From NCBI GenBank assembly GCA_031286975.1, contig JAITTM010000202.1, forward strand, positions 1-9,123: a stretch of DNA of 9,123 bases. Direction: 5' to 3'. The DNA comes from Coriobacteriales bacterium (GTDB lineage Bacteria; Actinomycetota; Coriobacteriia; Coriobacteriales; UBA8131). A model generated the notes under the pieces. That model made no database searches and had not been told where the DNA came from. It was given only the letters and a program-made list of their open reading frames with translations. Positions 1-5,330 of the stretch are shown here, in pieces; the stretch's first letter is position 1, and every line of letters starts with the position of its first letter. Made by a program: the position numbers and the translations under genes.

Positions 1-59
1 CCCCGCATGACAACGTGGTAGATACCGGTTTCGCTTTTTATCCTCGACAGCCTTGTCAT
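1..59 (-). CDS. REP-associated tyrosine transposase (RAYT, Y1_Tnp family), N-terminus only
   Basis: Partial gene running off the left edge. The minus strand from the ATG at 59-57 reads 20 residues including KSETGIYHVVMRG, which matches the conserved opening of RAYT / TnpA-REP single-strand transposases (a basic stretch, then GIYHVxxRG). These enzymes are related to IS200/IS605 transposases; they cut and join single-stranded REP hairpins with an HUH motif and a tyrosine, and usually occur as single domesticated copies. The HUH and Tyr residues lie outside the window, so activity cannot be judged. An in-frame ATG at 65-63 exists, but the Shine-Dalgarno GAGGTG (66-71) sits 6 bases before the ATG at 59, so that start is preferred. 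The inverted repeat at 101-127, about 40 bases upstream, supports the call because RAYT genes are typically flanked by their target hairpins. The gene diverges from the sigma-factor operon. Confidence 0.72.
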   Translation of the reverse strand, partial: MTRLSRIKSETGIYHVVMR

Positions 60-100
60 TAACATCACCTCAAGGAACAGTATAAGGTGCAACCGCAGTG

Positions 101-127
101 AACACAAGAGAACCGTCCCCTTGTGTT
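101..127. repeat. REP-like inverted repeat next to the RAYT gene
   Basis: Arms AACACAAG (101-108) and CTTGTGTT (120-127) are perfect reverse complements around an 11-base loop, AGAACCGTCCC. There is no T-run on either side, so it does not look like a terminator. Its place immediately upstream of a RAYT start fits a REP-type hairpin recognised by that transposase. The loop GGGACGGTT (minus-strand reading) is a sequence I associate with RAYT-linked repeats in several bacteria, but that is memory rather than a search. Confidence 0.6.
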
Positions 128-163
128 GGTGCCGTGAAAAACTTTGCTGGCATTTGAAAGGAT

Positions 164-194
164 TTGAGTTGCTCATTCGTATTAGGTATATAAT
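164..194 (+). promoter_or_regulatory. Candidate promoter of the sigma-factor operon
   Basis: The -35-like TTGAGT (164-169) is followed by TATATA (187-192, 17-bp spacing) and overlapping TATAAT (189-194, 19-bp spacing). Transcription would start near 200, just before the Shine-Dalgarno GAAAGG (203-208) of the first gene. This resembles a housekeeping promoter. I see no clear ECF-type GAAC/CGTC pair, so autoregulation by the operon's own sigma factor is not evident. Confidence 0.5.
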
Positions 195-217
195 CCCGAT
201 ACGAAAGGCGAATTAAA

Positions 218-577
218 ATGAAGACACTACTGGTTTCTGCGATGGTGACACTCCTTGCGCTTAGCGCGGGCGGTACCATGATGTGGCAAGGCGAGAAGAC
301 TGCCTCCGCACAAACGCCCGAGCTTTGGTGTGATGTTTTCGGGTGCACCGAGACAACCGAGCACAGTCACAGTCGTCAGGATGCCCGTCAAGATACACCC
401 CCGGTCAATACGCAAAACACATCTGGGTTATTTAACTGTGGCGTGTCGGGTTGCAATAACGTCGGCGACCACGCCCACAATTCATGCGGCATAAGTGGAT
501 GCGACAACACTGGCGGCCACGGTCATGAAAACAGGAGCGACGGCCAGAGGTCCGGTCACGGAGGCGGTCATCATTAG
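218..577 (+). CDS. Small exported Cys/His-repeat protein, putative metal binder
   Basis: The 119-residue product has a basic N-terminus, a hydrophobic stretch (about residues 4-20) and an Ala-Ser-Ala site near residue 31, so it is probably secreted. The mature part holds three copies of one module, CX4CX5HXH: C38/C43/H49/H51, C74/C79/H85/H87 and C90/C95/H101/H103. The second and third are exactly 16 residues apart, with cores CGVSGC and CGISGC. The C-terminus is Gly/His-rich and ends HGGGHH. Each module offers two Cys and two His, a plausible tetradentate site for zinc or another soft metal; this is inferred from spacing only. Shine-Dalgarno GAAAGG lies 9 bases before the ATG. The gene is followed after 15 bases by the sigma-factor gene, so the two are probably cotranscribed. 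The HxH theme recurs in the outer tail of the anti-sigma factor at the end of the operon. I know of no characterised family to assign. Confidence 0.85.
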   Translation: MKTLLVSAMVTLLALSAGGTMMWQGEKTASAQTPELWCDVFGCTETTEHSHSRQDARQDTPPVNTQNTSGLFNCGVSGCNNVGDHAHNSCGISGCDNTGGHGHENRSDGQRSGHGGGHH

Positions 578-592
578 CAGTCAGGTGTTTTG

Positions 593-1078
593 ATGAGAAG
601 TGAGCGGGAGGCAAATCTTGCGATTGCAAAGTACGCGGACACCGTCCGCAGGATTTGCTTCGTTCACCTGAAGAACTATCATGACGTGGAGGATGTGTTC
701 CAGGACGTGTTTCTAAAATATCTCCTCCATGATGCGAGATTCGAAAGCGAGCTTCACGAAAAAGCGTGGTTTATTCGTGTTGCCATAAACGCATGCAAGG
801 ATAGCTTAAAGAGTTTTTTTAAAAGGAGAGTGTCGACCATCGAGGAATTGGTCACGGAACCCTTCCGCATGGACGATGATAAGCGAGAGGTATTGGATGC
901 CGTGCTCAAGCTACCACCAAAATATAAAGATGTGATTTATCTGTATTACTATGAGGGGTACTCCGCTCTAGAAATTGCTTCGTTATTGCGCAAAAATGAA
1001 AACACCGTTTATACCTGGCTCTCACGAGCACGGGCGCAGCTTAAGGCAAGCTTAGGAGGTGAATCCTTTGAGGAATAG
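593..1078 (+). CDS. ECF-type RNA polymerase sigma factor
   Basis: The 161-residue length is normal for an extracytoplasmic-function sigma factor. Region 2 spans about residues 12-75 and includes the acidic, aromatic stretch DVEDVFQDVFLK (core RNA polymerase contact) and a helix KAWFIRVAINACKD (-10 recognition). Region 4 spans about 107-152, LPPKYKDVIYLYYYEGYS followed by a helix-turn-helix ending VYTWLSRARAQLK (-35 recognition). The ATG at 593 is chosen over the TTG at 590 because AGGTG (583-587) lies 5 bases before it. The stop codon overlaps the start of the anti-sigma gene, the usual coupling for a sigma/anti-sigma pair. It should be held inactive by the next gene product until a signal arrives. 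The ECF subgroup and target genes cannot be told from this window. Confidence 0.93.
   Translation: MRSEREANLAIAKYADTVRRICFVHLKNYHDVEDVFQDVFLKYLLHDARFESELHEKAWFIRVAINACKDSLKSFFKRRVSTIEELVTEPFRMDDDKREVLDAVLKLPPKYKDVIYLYYYEGYSALEIASLLRKNENTVYTWLSRARAQLKASLGGESFEE
1054..1062 (+). promoter_or_regulatory. Strong ribosome binding site that decides the anti-sigma start
   Basis: AGGAGGTGA at 1054-1062 is a near-perfect Shine-Dalgarno sequence inside the end of the sigma gene. The GTG at 1059 overlaps it and cannot use it. The in-frame TTG at 1068 is 8 bases beyond GGAGG, the optimal distance, so translation most likely begins at the TTG, overlapping the last 11 bases of the sigma gene. Confidence 0.75.
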
Positions 1079-2051
1079 GGTTTATGATGCCTTCAGTCAT
1101 ATAAAAGCAGAGGACAGCTTGAAGCAAAATACCTATGCGTTCCTACAAAAGAGGATAAGCCGGAAAAAGAATGTCACTGTTAGAAGGCTCGCCTTGGCGT
1201 TTGCTTCTGTCGTTGTGCTCTGTGCCGCGGGGCTGTTTTCTTACAATCTTTATTTTACCGAAATCGCGTTTGTCGATATTGATGTAAATCCGAGCATAGA
1301 GTTGTCGCTCAACCGGTTTGACCGTGTTGTTGACGTATATGCCTATAATGATGATGGACAAGAAGTCCTGAACAACGTCAATATCAAAAATAAATCCTAT
1401 AGAGACGCCCTGAAAATCCTGCTTGATGAAATGATTGAGAGGGGATATCTGAGCGATTCCGGGCTTATTACCGTAACCCTGCAGATGAAGAACGACACAA
1501 ATGTAAAAGAGTTATTAAGCGCATTGAGGGCCTCTGTTGATTCTGTTTTGCAAGCTGAGAATCAAACGGTTGAGCAGAATATATTCGCGGTAGATTCCAA
1601 CACGAAAAATCACGCACACGAACAGAATCTTACGCCCGCCAAGTACCTTGCCATACTGGAATTGCAGTCAGTTGACCCGACAGCCACCTTTGAGAGCTGT
1701 CGCGACCATACTATCAGCGAAATCAGACAGCAAACCCACGCCCACGCGAACGAAAGCCACGGTAATGAGGGCGATGGCCATGAATCAGAGCTCGCATCTA
1801 GCTCTGATTCCACTTCTGGTTCGAGCTCCGGTGGTTCGCAAGACCATTCTTCTCCAGATAGCGAGCACGGATCGATTGAGCACGAGAGCACCAAGGGCAC
1901 AGAAAACTACAACCAGAACAAAAACGGACACGAGCAACCTCCCACAACGAATCGTACCACCGATAACGGCGCGCCCAATAGCACCCACAACAACGCGCCT
2001 CAAACCAACGAAAAGCATGATTCCGAAGTGCAACACGAAGACAACCATTGA
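1068..2051 (+). CDS. RsgI-type membrane anti-sigma factor with His-rich outer tail
   Basis: The 327-residue product is counted here from the TTG at 1068. Residues 1-38 are cytoplasmic and basic and would bind the sigma factor. One membrane helix follows (about 41-60, ALAFASVVVLCAAGLF). Residues 67-165 match the extracytoplasmic core of RsgI anti-sigma factors: FVDIDVNPSIELSLNRFDRV, then a Tyr-Asn-Asp-Asp-Gly segment. N74-P75 in VNPSIE is the site where clostridial RsgI proteins self-cleave to permit regulated proteolysis. Residues 186-224, with LTPAKYLAILELQSVDP, resemble a short helical segment seen in RsgI-like proteins. From about 225 onward the tail is low-complexity, rich in Ser, Asn, Gln, Glu and His, with HAH at 182-184 and 225-229 and many spaced His residues, ending HEDNH. 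Classic RsgI proteins carry carbohydrate-binding or enzyme domains here; this one has a His-rich tail instead, suggesting cation sensing (inference). Last gene of the operon. Confidence 0.85.
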   Translation: MRNRVYDAFSHIKAEDSLKQNTYAFLQKRISRKKNVTVRRLALAFASVVVLCAAGLFSYNLYFTEIAFVDIDVNPSIELSLNRFDRVVDVYAYNDDGQEVLNNVNIKNKSYRDALKILLDEMIERGYLSDSGLITVTLQMKNDTNVKELLSALRASVDSVLQAENQTVEQNIFAVDSNTKNHAHEQNLTPAKYLAILELQSVDPTATFESCRDHTISEIRQQTHAHANESHGNEGDGHESELASSSDSTSGSSSGGSQDHSSPDSEHGSIEHESTKGTENYNQNKNGHEQPPTTNRTTDNGAPNSTHNNAPQTNEKHDSEVQHEDNH

Positions 2052-2185
2052 TTAGCAGAGAGCCTCTCGACTAAGGGGAGCCAAGTTACCGCCAACCAGG
2101 TGTCTGGTTGCTCCCATTCGGTCTTGAGCTCCTTAATCGCCTCGGTTTTGGCTTGGCAATACTCGTCAAGCCAAAGGTAGTTCAT
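2052..2185 (-). pseudogene. Frameshifted, truncated MmcQ/YjbR-family gene
   Basis: The ATG at 2185-2183 has a good Shine-Dalgarno (GGAG, 2193-2196, 7 bases away) and begins MNYLWLDEYCQAK, then reaches KTEW, the normal opening of MmcQ/YjbR proteins (WLDEY...K...K.EW). The reading frame then loses family likeness. One base away, the minus strand encodes ATRHLVGGNLAPL, which matches the next conserved block (usually ATRYxxGGKxFA) and ends at a TAA (2054-2052). Adding one G to the GGG run near 2112-2114 would give EWGATRHLVGG in one frame, so a single-base deletion explains the break. Even repaired, the product would be about 43 residues against a usual 110-120, so the 3' end is also missing. The remnant stops exactly where the anti-sigma gene ends. 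It lies 56 bases after the VOC gene, a likely former operon partner. Confidence 0.65.
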
Positions 2186-2241
2186 GGTTTCACTCCATTC
2201 CGCCTCCCTGCGGCGGCCAAATGCTTCTCTCTTGCTTCTTC

Positions 2242-2628
2242 TTACGACTTTTCTGCAATCGTGATGACGTAGCCGTTATTGTCCGCAATGGCGAATTCCT
2301 TTGTGTCATAAAAGGTCATGTGTTCCTCTGCGAGCAGCGGGGTCGTGCTGCGGACGGTTTCGTAGAACTCAGCGAAATTATCCACTGTGATGAATAATGA
2401 GAGGGAGGGCTTTACGGTCTCTGTCATGAGAATCGGGTATTCCGCACAGAGATTCCCCCGCTCCTGAAACATGAGCTGCAAATCGTCTTTGGCTACGATG
2501 GCGAACTGGAGCTTGCCGCTTTCGCTGGGAACCGAAGTGACCTCCGTGAACCCAAGCACGCGCGCATAGAAATCCAGACTATCCTCGACACTTTCTACCA
2601 TCAGATTCGCTGTCATTGCGGTGAACAT
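2242..2628 (-). CDS. VOC-superfamily (glyoxalase/bleomycin-resistance fold) protein
   Basis: The 128-residue product has the length of a single vicinal-oxygen-chelate domain pair. It starts MFTAMTANLMVESVEDSLDF, followed by YARVLGF, the classic first beta-alpha unit of the fold, and ends with DNNGYVITIAEKS, the classic last strand with a Glu that is often a metal ligand. The middle contains QLMFQERGN and LSLFITVDNFAEFYETV, the second repeat of the fold. The family includes glyoxalases, dioxygenases and antibiotic-binding proteins; substrate cannot be deduced. AAGGGGAG lies 9 bases before the ATG at 2628; an in-frame ATG four codons later is an alternative. The gene is followed by the broken MmcQ/YjbR gene, a common companion of VOC genes. 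A palindrome upstream suggests a regulated promoter. Confidence 0.85.
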   Translation of the reverse strand: MFTAMTANLMVESVEDSLDFYARVLGFTEVTSVPSESGKLQFAIVAKDDLQLMFQERGNLCAEYPILMTETVKPSLSLFITVDNFAEFYETVRSTTPLLAEEHMTFYDTKEFAIADNNGYVITIAEKS

Positions 2629-2652
2629 GGCTCCGCGCTCCCCTTCTAAGGT

Positions 2653-2680
2653 TTCGTACCGAATACCGGTATTCTATCAA
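2653..2680 (-). promoter_or_regulatory. Candidate VOC promoter with palindromic operator in the spacer
   Basis: On the minus strand TTGATA (2680-2675) could be a -35 box and TACGAA (2658-2653) a weak -10, 16 bases apart. The spacer contains GAATACCGGTATTC (2661-2674), a perfect 14-bp palindrome. A dyad at this place is typical of repressor or MerR-type activator sites. No matching regulator gene lies in the window. The palindrome is seen directly; the promoter elements are weak. Confidence 0.45.
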
Positions 2681-2802
2681 AAGTGAAGCGGTTCTATTGT
2701 ATAAGATGGTCATCCTTGCGGCATGCCTTGATGAACTCCAATGGCGTGAGCTCCAGTGTCTGTTTGCTGTCCCTGTTGAGATGCGGCTGGTCATAATAGC
2801 AT

Positions 2803-2829
2803 GCGTCCAGGGCGTCCAGGGCGTCCAGC
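2803..2829. repeat. 9-bp tandem repeat, three copies
   Basis: GCGTCCAGG occurs at 2803-2811 and 2812-2820, and GCGTCCAGC at 2821-2829. The unit is a multiple of three, so on the minus strand it adds Ala-Leu-Asp per copy without breaking the frame of the doubtful ORF. Such repeats change copy number by slippage. Confidence 0.9.
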
Positions 2830-3224
2830 GCAACAAACCCATCCATTGCCAATTCGGCGGGTATGCCAGTCAGACAATGAAACGCCCCGGGTCTCAGCCA
2901 AAATCCAAACGATGAGCTGTCGGCAGGTATGGGGTAGTATCCGGTGCCCCCGATGTCCGCTTCCATAACCAGTCCGAGTCTCTCCGCTACCTGCTGCCCA
3001 ACAAATCTCCTCCAAACGCCAGAAATTTTATCACCTGGCCAGCAGCGAGAGCATGGGTGGCGAAAGCAGGGGGGGGCAGAAGGGACGGGTGATATGAAAA
3101 CAGGCGCGTTGCAACCAGATGCTGCCGTTTGCACATCAGACAAAAGTGGGTGAAGGCAGTCTTGTCTGATTTCAAGCATCTGTGGTTTTTGATAGATAGA
3201 CTTTATTATTAGCATCTCTGGAGC

Positions 3225-3230
3225 TAAAAT
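3225..3230 (+). promoter_or_regulatory. Possible -10 box for the small membrane protein gene
   Basis: TAAAAT at 3225-3230 differs from TATAAT at one base and lies about 37 bases before the ATG at 3267. The upstream -35 candidate (TTTATT, 3202-3207, 17-bp spacing) is poor, so this is tentative. Confidence 0.3.
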
Positions 3231-3266
3231 GGACACATTCGATTGTCTCTATGGAAAGGTCTCGAG

Positions 3267-3512
3267 ATGAAACTTATGGGAATTGGCTTTCCGGAACTCG
3301 TGGTGATTTTGTTTGTGACCGCCCTGCCCATTGTGATTCTCGTCGTGCTGTTACTTGTGCTTAACAAAAACAAGAAGCATCTGCAGCAACCGCCTCAGCA
3401 ACCCGATCAATATCCATCTCAACCATACGCACCGCAAGCTGCCCAACAGCCGCACCAACAACCCGTCCAGCCAAGCCTCTCAAAATCGTCGCCTTCAAAA
3501 ACGTCGGATTAG
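3267..3512 (+). CDS. Small single-TM protein with TatA/B-like start and Pro/Gln-rich tail
   Basis: The 81-residue product begins MKLMGIGFPELVVILFV, continues in a long hydrophobic helix to about residue 33, then has a basic KNKKH turn and a cytoplasmic tail rich in Pro and Gln (residues 40-72) ending in Ser/Lys. The GIGFPELVVIL opening resembles TatA/TatB (G-I/W-x-E-L at the start of the helix). The hinge FGPxxLP and the amphipathic helix that follow in real Tat subunits are absent, so it is not a normal TatA. The ATG at 3267 is chosen over the TTG at 3243 because AAAGG (3255-3259) is 7 bases upstream of it. The gene converges on a gene for a Tat-exported flavoprotein, which may be coincidence. 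Function unknown. Confidence 0.65.
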   Translation: MKLMGIGFPELVVILFVTALPIVILVVLLLVLNKNKKHLQQPPQQPDQYPSQPYAPQAAQQPHQQPVQPSLSKSSPSKTSD

Positions 3513-3561
3513 CTCTTTTTGGCTTCATTGTAGGAACGGCAATGAACATTTCTATCGAATC

Positions 3562-3592
3562 TTGCAACCCCGCAACGAGTGCGGGGTTGCAA
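3562..3592. terminator. Hairpin between convergent genes, probable bidirectional terminator
   Basis: A perfect 13-bp stem, TTGCAACCCCGCA (3562-3574) and TGCGGGGTTGCAA (3580-3592), encloses the loop ACGAG. It lies 12 bases past the stop of the flavoprotein gene and 49 past that of the small membrane protein. Position and stability fit a terminator shared by both strands. Neither side has a tight T-run (on the plus strand TTGTTTTAG starts 6 bases later), so termination strength is uncertain. Confidence 0.65.
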
Positions 3593-3604
3593 AGACGGAT
3601 TGTT

Positions 3605-5272
3605 TTAGATACGACCTTTGGCTATCTCTCCGCCAGCAGTCAATAAACCAGCAACGTAACCGGTGGTGATGGCGCGACCGATGCTCATGCCCGGGATGAC
3701 CATTTGGTGTTCGAGACCGCCAAAGAAGTTGCCTTGGCAGTTACCGACAGCATACAGACCTTCGATAACCTGATGATTCTCGTCGAGAGCCTCACACTTG
3801 CCGTTGGTGATGATGCCGTTGAGTGTGCAGAGCACGTTTGGTTTACGAGCGATTGCATAAAACGGCGCAACTTTGATCGCCTTCAAGCGCCCGGCCTGCT
3901 TGCCATAGTCGTCATCATAGCCAGCATCGACCAGCACATTATAGCGGTCAACAGTCGCCTGCAGCGCGATAGCATCTACTTTGATTGCCGCAGCGAGATC
4001 GGCAATCGTATCAGCCTTTAAGACCTTGCCATCAACGACGCCCTGATCGACACCCTCCACAATTGGTACCGGCGGCTCCTTTTTCATCATGCCGGAACCC
4101 ATGTCTTCCCAGTCGGTGCGGAAGTTCTCATCGAAGATTTGATAATGGGTGAAGTCGGGCTGATTCATAGCCTGTGCATAAAGTTGGCCGTATTGTACGT
4201 CCTCGTTGCAAAACCGCTTACCATTCTTGTTCACGAACAACCAAGGAATACCTGAACCCGGTACATCTGGCACTTCAGTGGGTGGATCGTAGTGGATATT
4301 TGAGCAGTGCGGAGCCAACTGCATCTTGCCACCGATATAGGTGCCCATATACTGACCGTCGCCGGTGTTGATATCGGGTCGCATATAGGCGGTGATCAGG
4401 CCTTCTGCATGCGGCAGATATTGGGCGCGCAGCACAGGGTTATTGCCATAGTCGCCAGCAGCCAAGATAACGGAGGCTGCGTTCAGCTTGATGTAAGTAC
4501 CGTCTTCCTTAAGGCCGATGACAGCCGTAATCTTGCCGGACTTATCACCTTCGCGGAGAATCTGCACTCCAGGGGTGCTGTAATAGACGGTTCCTCCGTT
4601 TTGCTCGGTATAGTCAAGACACCACTGGGCAAGAGCTTGCATCTGACCAATCCACATATGCACGGTGCCGTAAGCGTAGTTCCAAGCATCAGGATAATCC
4701 ATGCCAGCATTCAGCCCGCAAATAACCGGGCCGACACCTTCGACATCATTGGTCAGAGGAATCAACCAATCCATAGCCGGCCCGGAGTTGTATATCCATG
4801 TCTTGAGCAGGTCGAGATCCGCGCGGTTCTCTCCTTGGCGGGTCCACTCGATAACCGCCTCCCACGGATCGAACTCAACACCCAACTCCTGCTGCATCTT
4901 GGAGTTCCAGGCCGCTCCGCCAGCGCCGTTGGATATTGCTACCTCAGCCTTCTGCAAAACGGCAACCTTCTTACCGCCCTCAGAGGCCTTTGCTGCTGCC
5001 ACACCGCCAGAAAGACCACCACCAATGACAACAACATCATAGTCGATGGTCTCGGAGATGTCGGTATCGGCAATCGGGTGCATGACGGCGATGCTTCCCC
5101 CCAGATCGGCAGACTGTGCCGCGGGGGCAGTGCCGCCTTCAGGTGCCGTTTCTTTGTCGCTGGGACTGCTGGGGCCGCACGCCGCCAGCGATGCCGCTGC
5201 AACTGAAGCTGCGGCCACGCCGCCAATGCCCAAAAACGCCCTGCGTGACAGGTCTCTCTTTCTGTTTTCCAT
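3605..5272 (-). CDS. Tat-exported lipoprotein FAD-dependent reductase (fumarate reductase flavoprotein superfamily)
   Basis: The 555-residue product starts with a twin-arginine signal, SRRAFLG (residues 9-15), a hydrophobic Ala-rich stretch, and a lipobox LAAC with C32, so it is predicted to be a folded, FAD-loaded lipoprotein outside the membrane. A low-complexity linker (33-60) precedes the FAD Rossmann motif VVVIGGGLSGG (80-90). A conserved late FAD block, GLYAVGN, lies at 505-511. The C-terminal signature is IPGMSIGRAITTGYVAG (R533); the GANRLGGNA motif carrying a substrate-binding Arg in true fumarate reductases is not present, and the ending is closer to ketosteroid-dehydrogenase-like members. 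The substrate is therefore probably not a simple dicarboxylate (inference). No FMN-binding domain, haem motif or cytochrome partner is encoded here; electrons must come from elsewhere. AGGAGG (5279-5284) is 6 bases before the ATG. Coriobacteriia carry many such reductases for anaerobic respiration on diet or host compounds. Monocistronic. Confidence 0.9.
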   Translation of the reverse strand: MENRKRDLSRRAFLGIGGVAAASVAAASLAACGPSSPSDKETAPEGGTAPAAQSADLGGSIAVMHPIADTDISETIDYDVVVIGGGLSGGVAAAKASEGGKKVAVLQKAEVAISNGAGGAAWNSKMQQELGVEFDPWEAVIEWTRQGENRADLDLLKTWIYNSGPAMDWLIPLTNDVEGVGPVICGLNAGMDYPDAWNYAYGTVHMWIGQMQALAQWCLDYTEQNGGTVYYSTPGVQILREGDKSGKITAVIGLKEDGTYIKLNAASVILAAGDYGNNPVLRAQYLPHAEGLITAYMRPDINTGDGQYMGTYIGGKMQLAPHCSNIHYDPPTEVPDVPGSGIPWLFVNKNGKRFCNEDVQYGQLYAQAMNQPDFTHYQIFDENFRTDWEDMGSGMMKKEPPVPIVEGVDQGVVDGKVLKADTIADLAAAIKVDAIALQATVDRYNVLVDAGYDDDYGKQAGRLKAIKVAPFYAIARKPNVLCTLNGIITNGKCEALDENHQVIEGLYAVGNCQGNFFGGLEHQMVIPGMSIGRAITTGYVAGLLTAGGEIAKGRI

Positions 5273-5324
5273 AACTTTCCTCCTTTATATTTTGTGCCCC
5301 AGCCACTCTGGCGCTTCAGGGTAA

Positions 5325-5330
5325 ATTATA
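5325..5330 (-). promoter_or_regulatory. Candidate -10 box of the flavoprotein gene
   Basis: On the minus strand this reads TATAAT, about 52 bases before the ATG at 5272, giving a leader of roughly 45 bases that includes the strong Shine-Dalgarno. The position 17 bases upstream (CAAGTG) is a poor -35, which would suit a promoter needing an activator. Confidence 0.5.

Larger units (their letters stand above)
2694..3236 (-). other. Doubtful or decayed minus-strand ORF in a gene-poor stretch
   Basis: The interval between the VOC gene and the small membrane protein (about 640 bases) holds no gene I can name. The longest open frame would give 180 residues from an ATG at 3236. Its first 70 residues look non-coding and cross a run of eight G (3069-3076). 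The last 110, from about 3030, read more like protein (VGQQVAERLGLVMEADIGG; GYYPIPADSSSFGFWLRPG) and end near YYDQPHLNRD and LTPLEFIKA. That ending faintly recalls the C-terminus of DDE integrase/transposases (Y..RPH...L..LTPxEF), but spacing is off and I would not assign it. An in-frame 9-bp tandem repeat encodes ALDALDALD. It may be the 3' part of a gene whose start was lost. Confidence 0.25.

Noticed and set aside
1648..2055. 135-codon plus-strand frame within the anti-sigma tail
   Set aside because: Thr/Arg/Pro-rich out-of-frame reading of low-complexity His/Asn codons; no separate ribosome site.
2093..2110. 7-bp hairpin CAACCAG-GTGT-CTGGTTG after the sigma operon as a terminator
   Set aside because: No T-run follows on either strand, and it lies within the YjbR remnant's conserved block, so it is probably chance.
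3069..3076. Run of eight G as a phase-variation switch
   Set aside because: It is not inside a credible coding sequence or between promoter elements, so no gene can be shown to be switched.
4307..5206. 299-codon plus-strand open frame
   Set aside because: Antisense shadow of the flavoprotein gene; no ribosome site of note and no protein-like domain.
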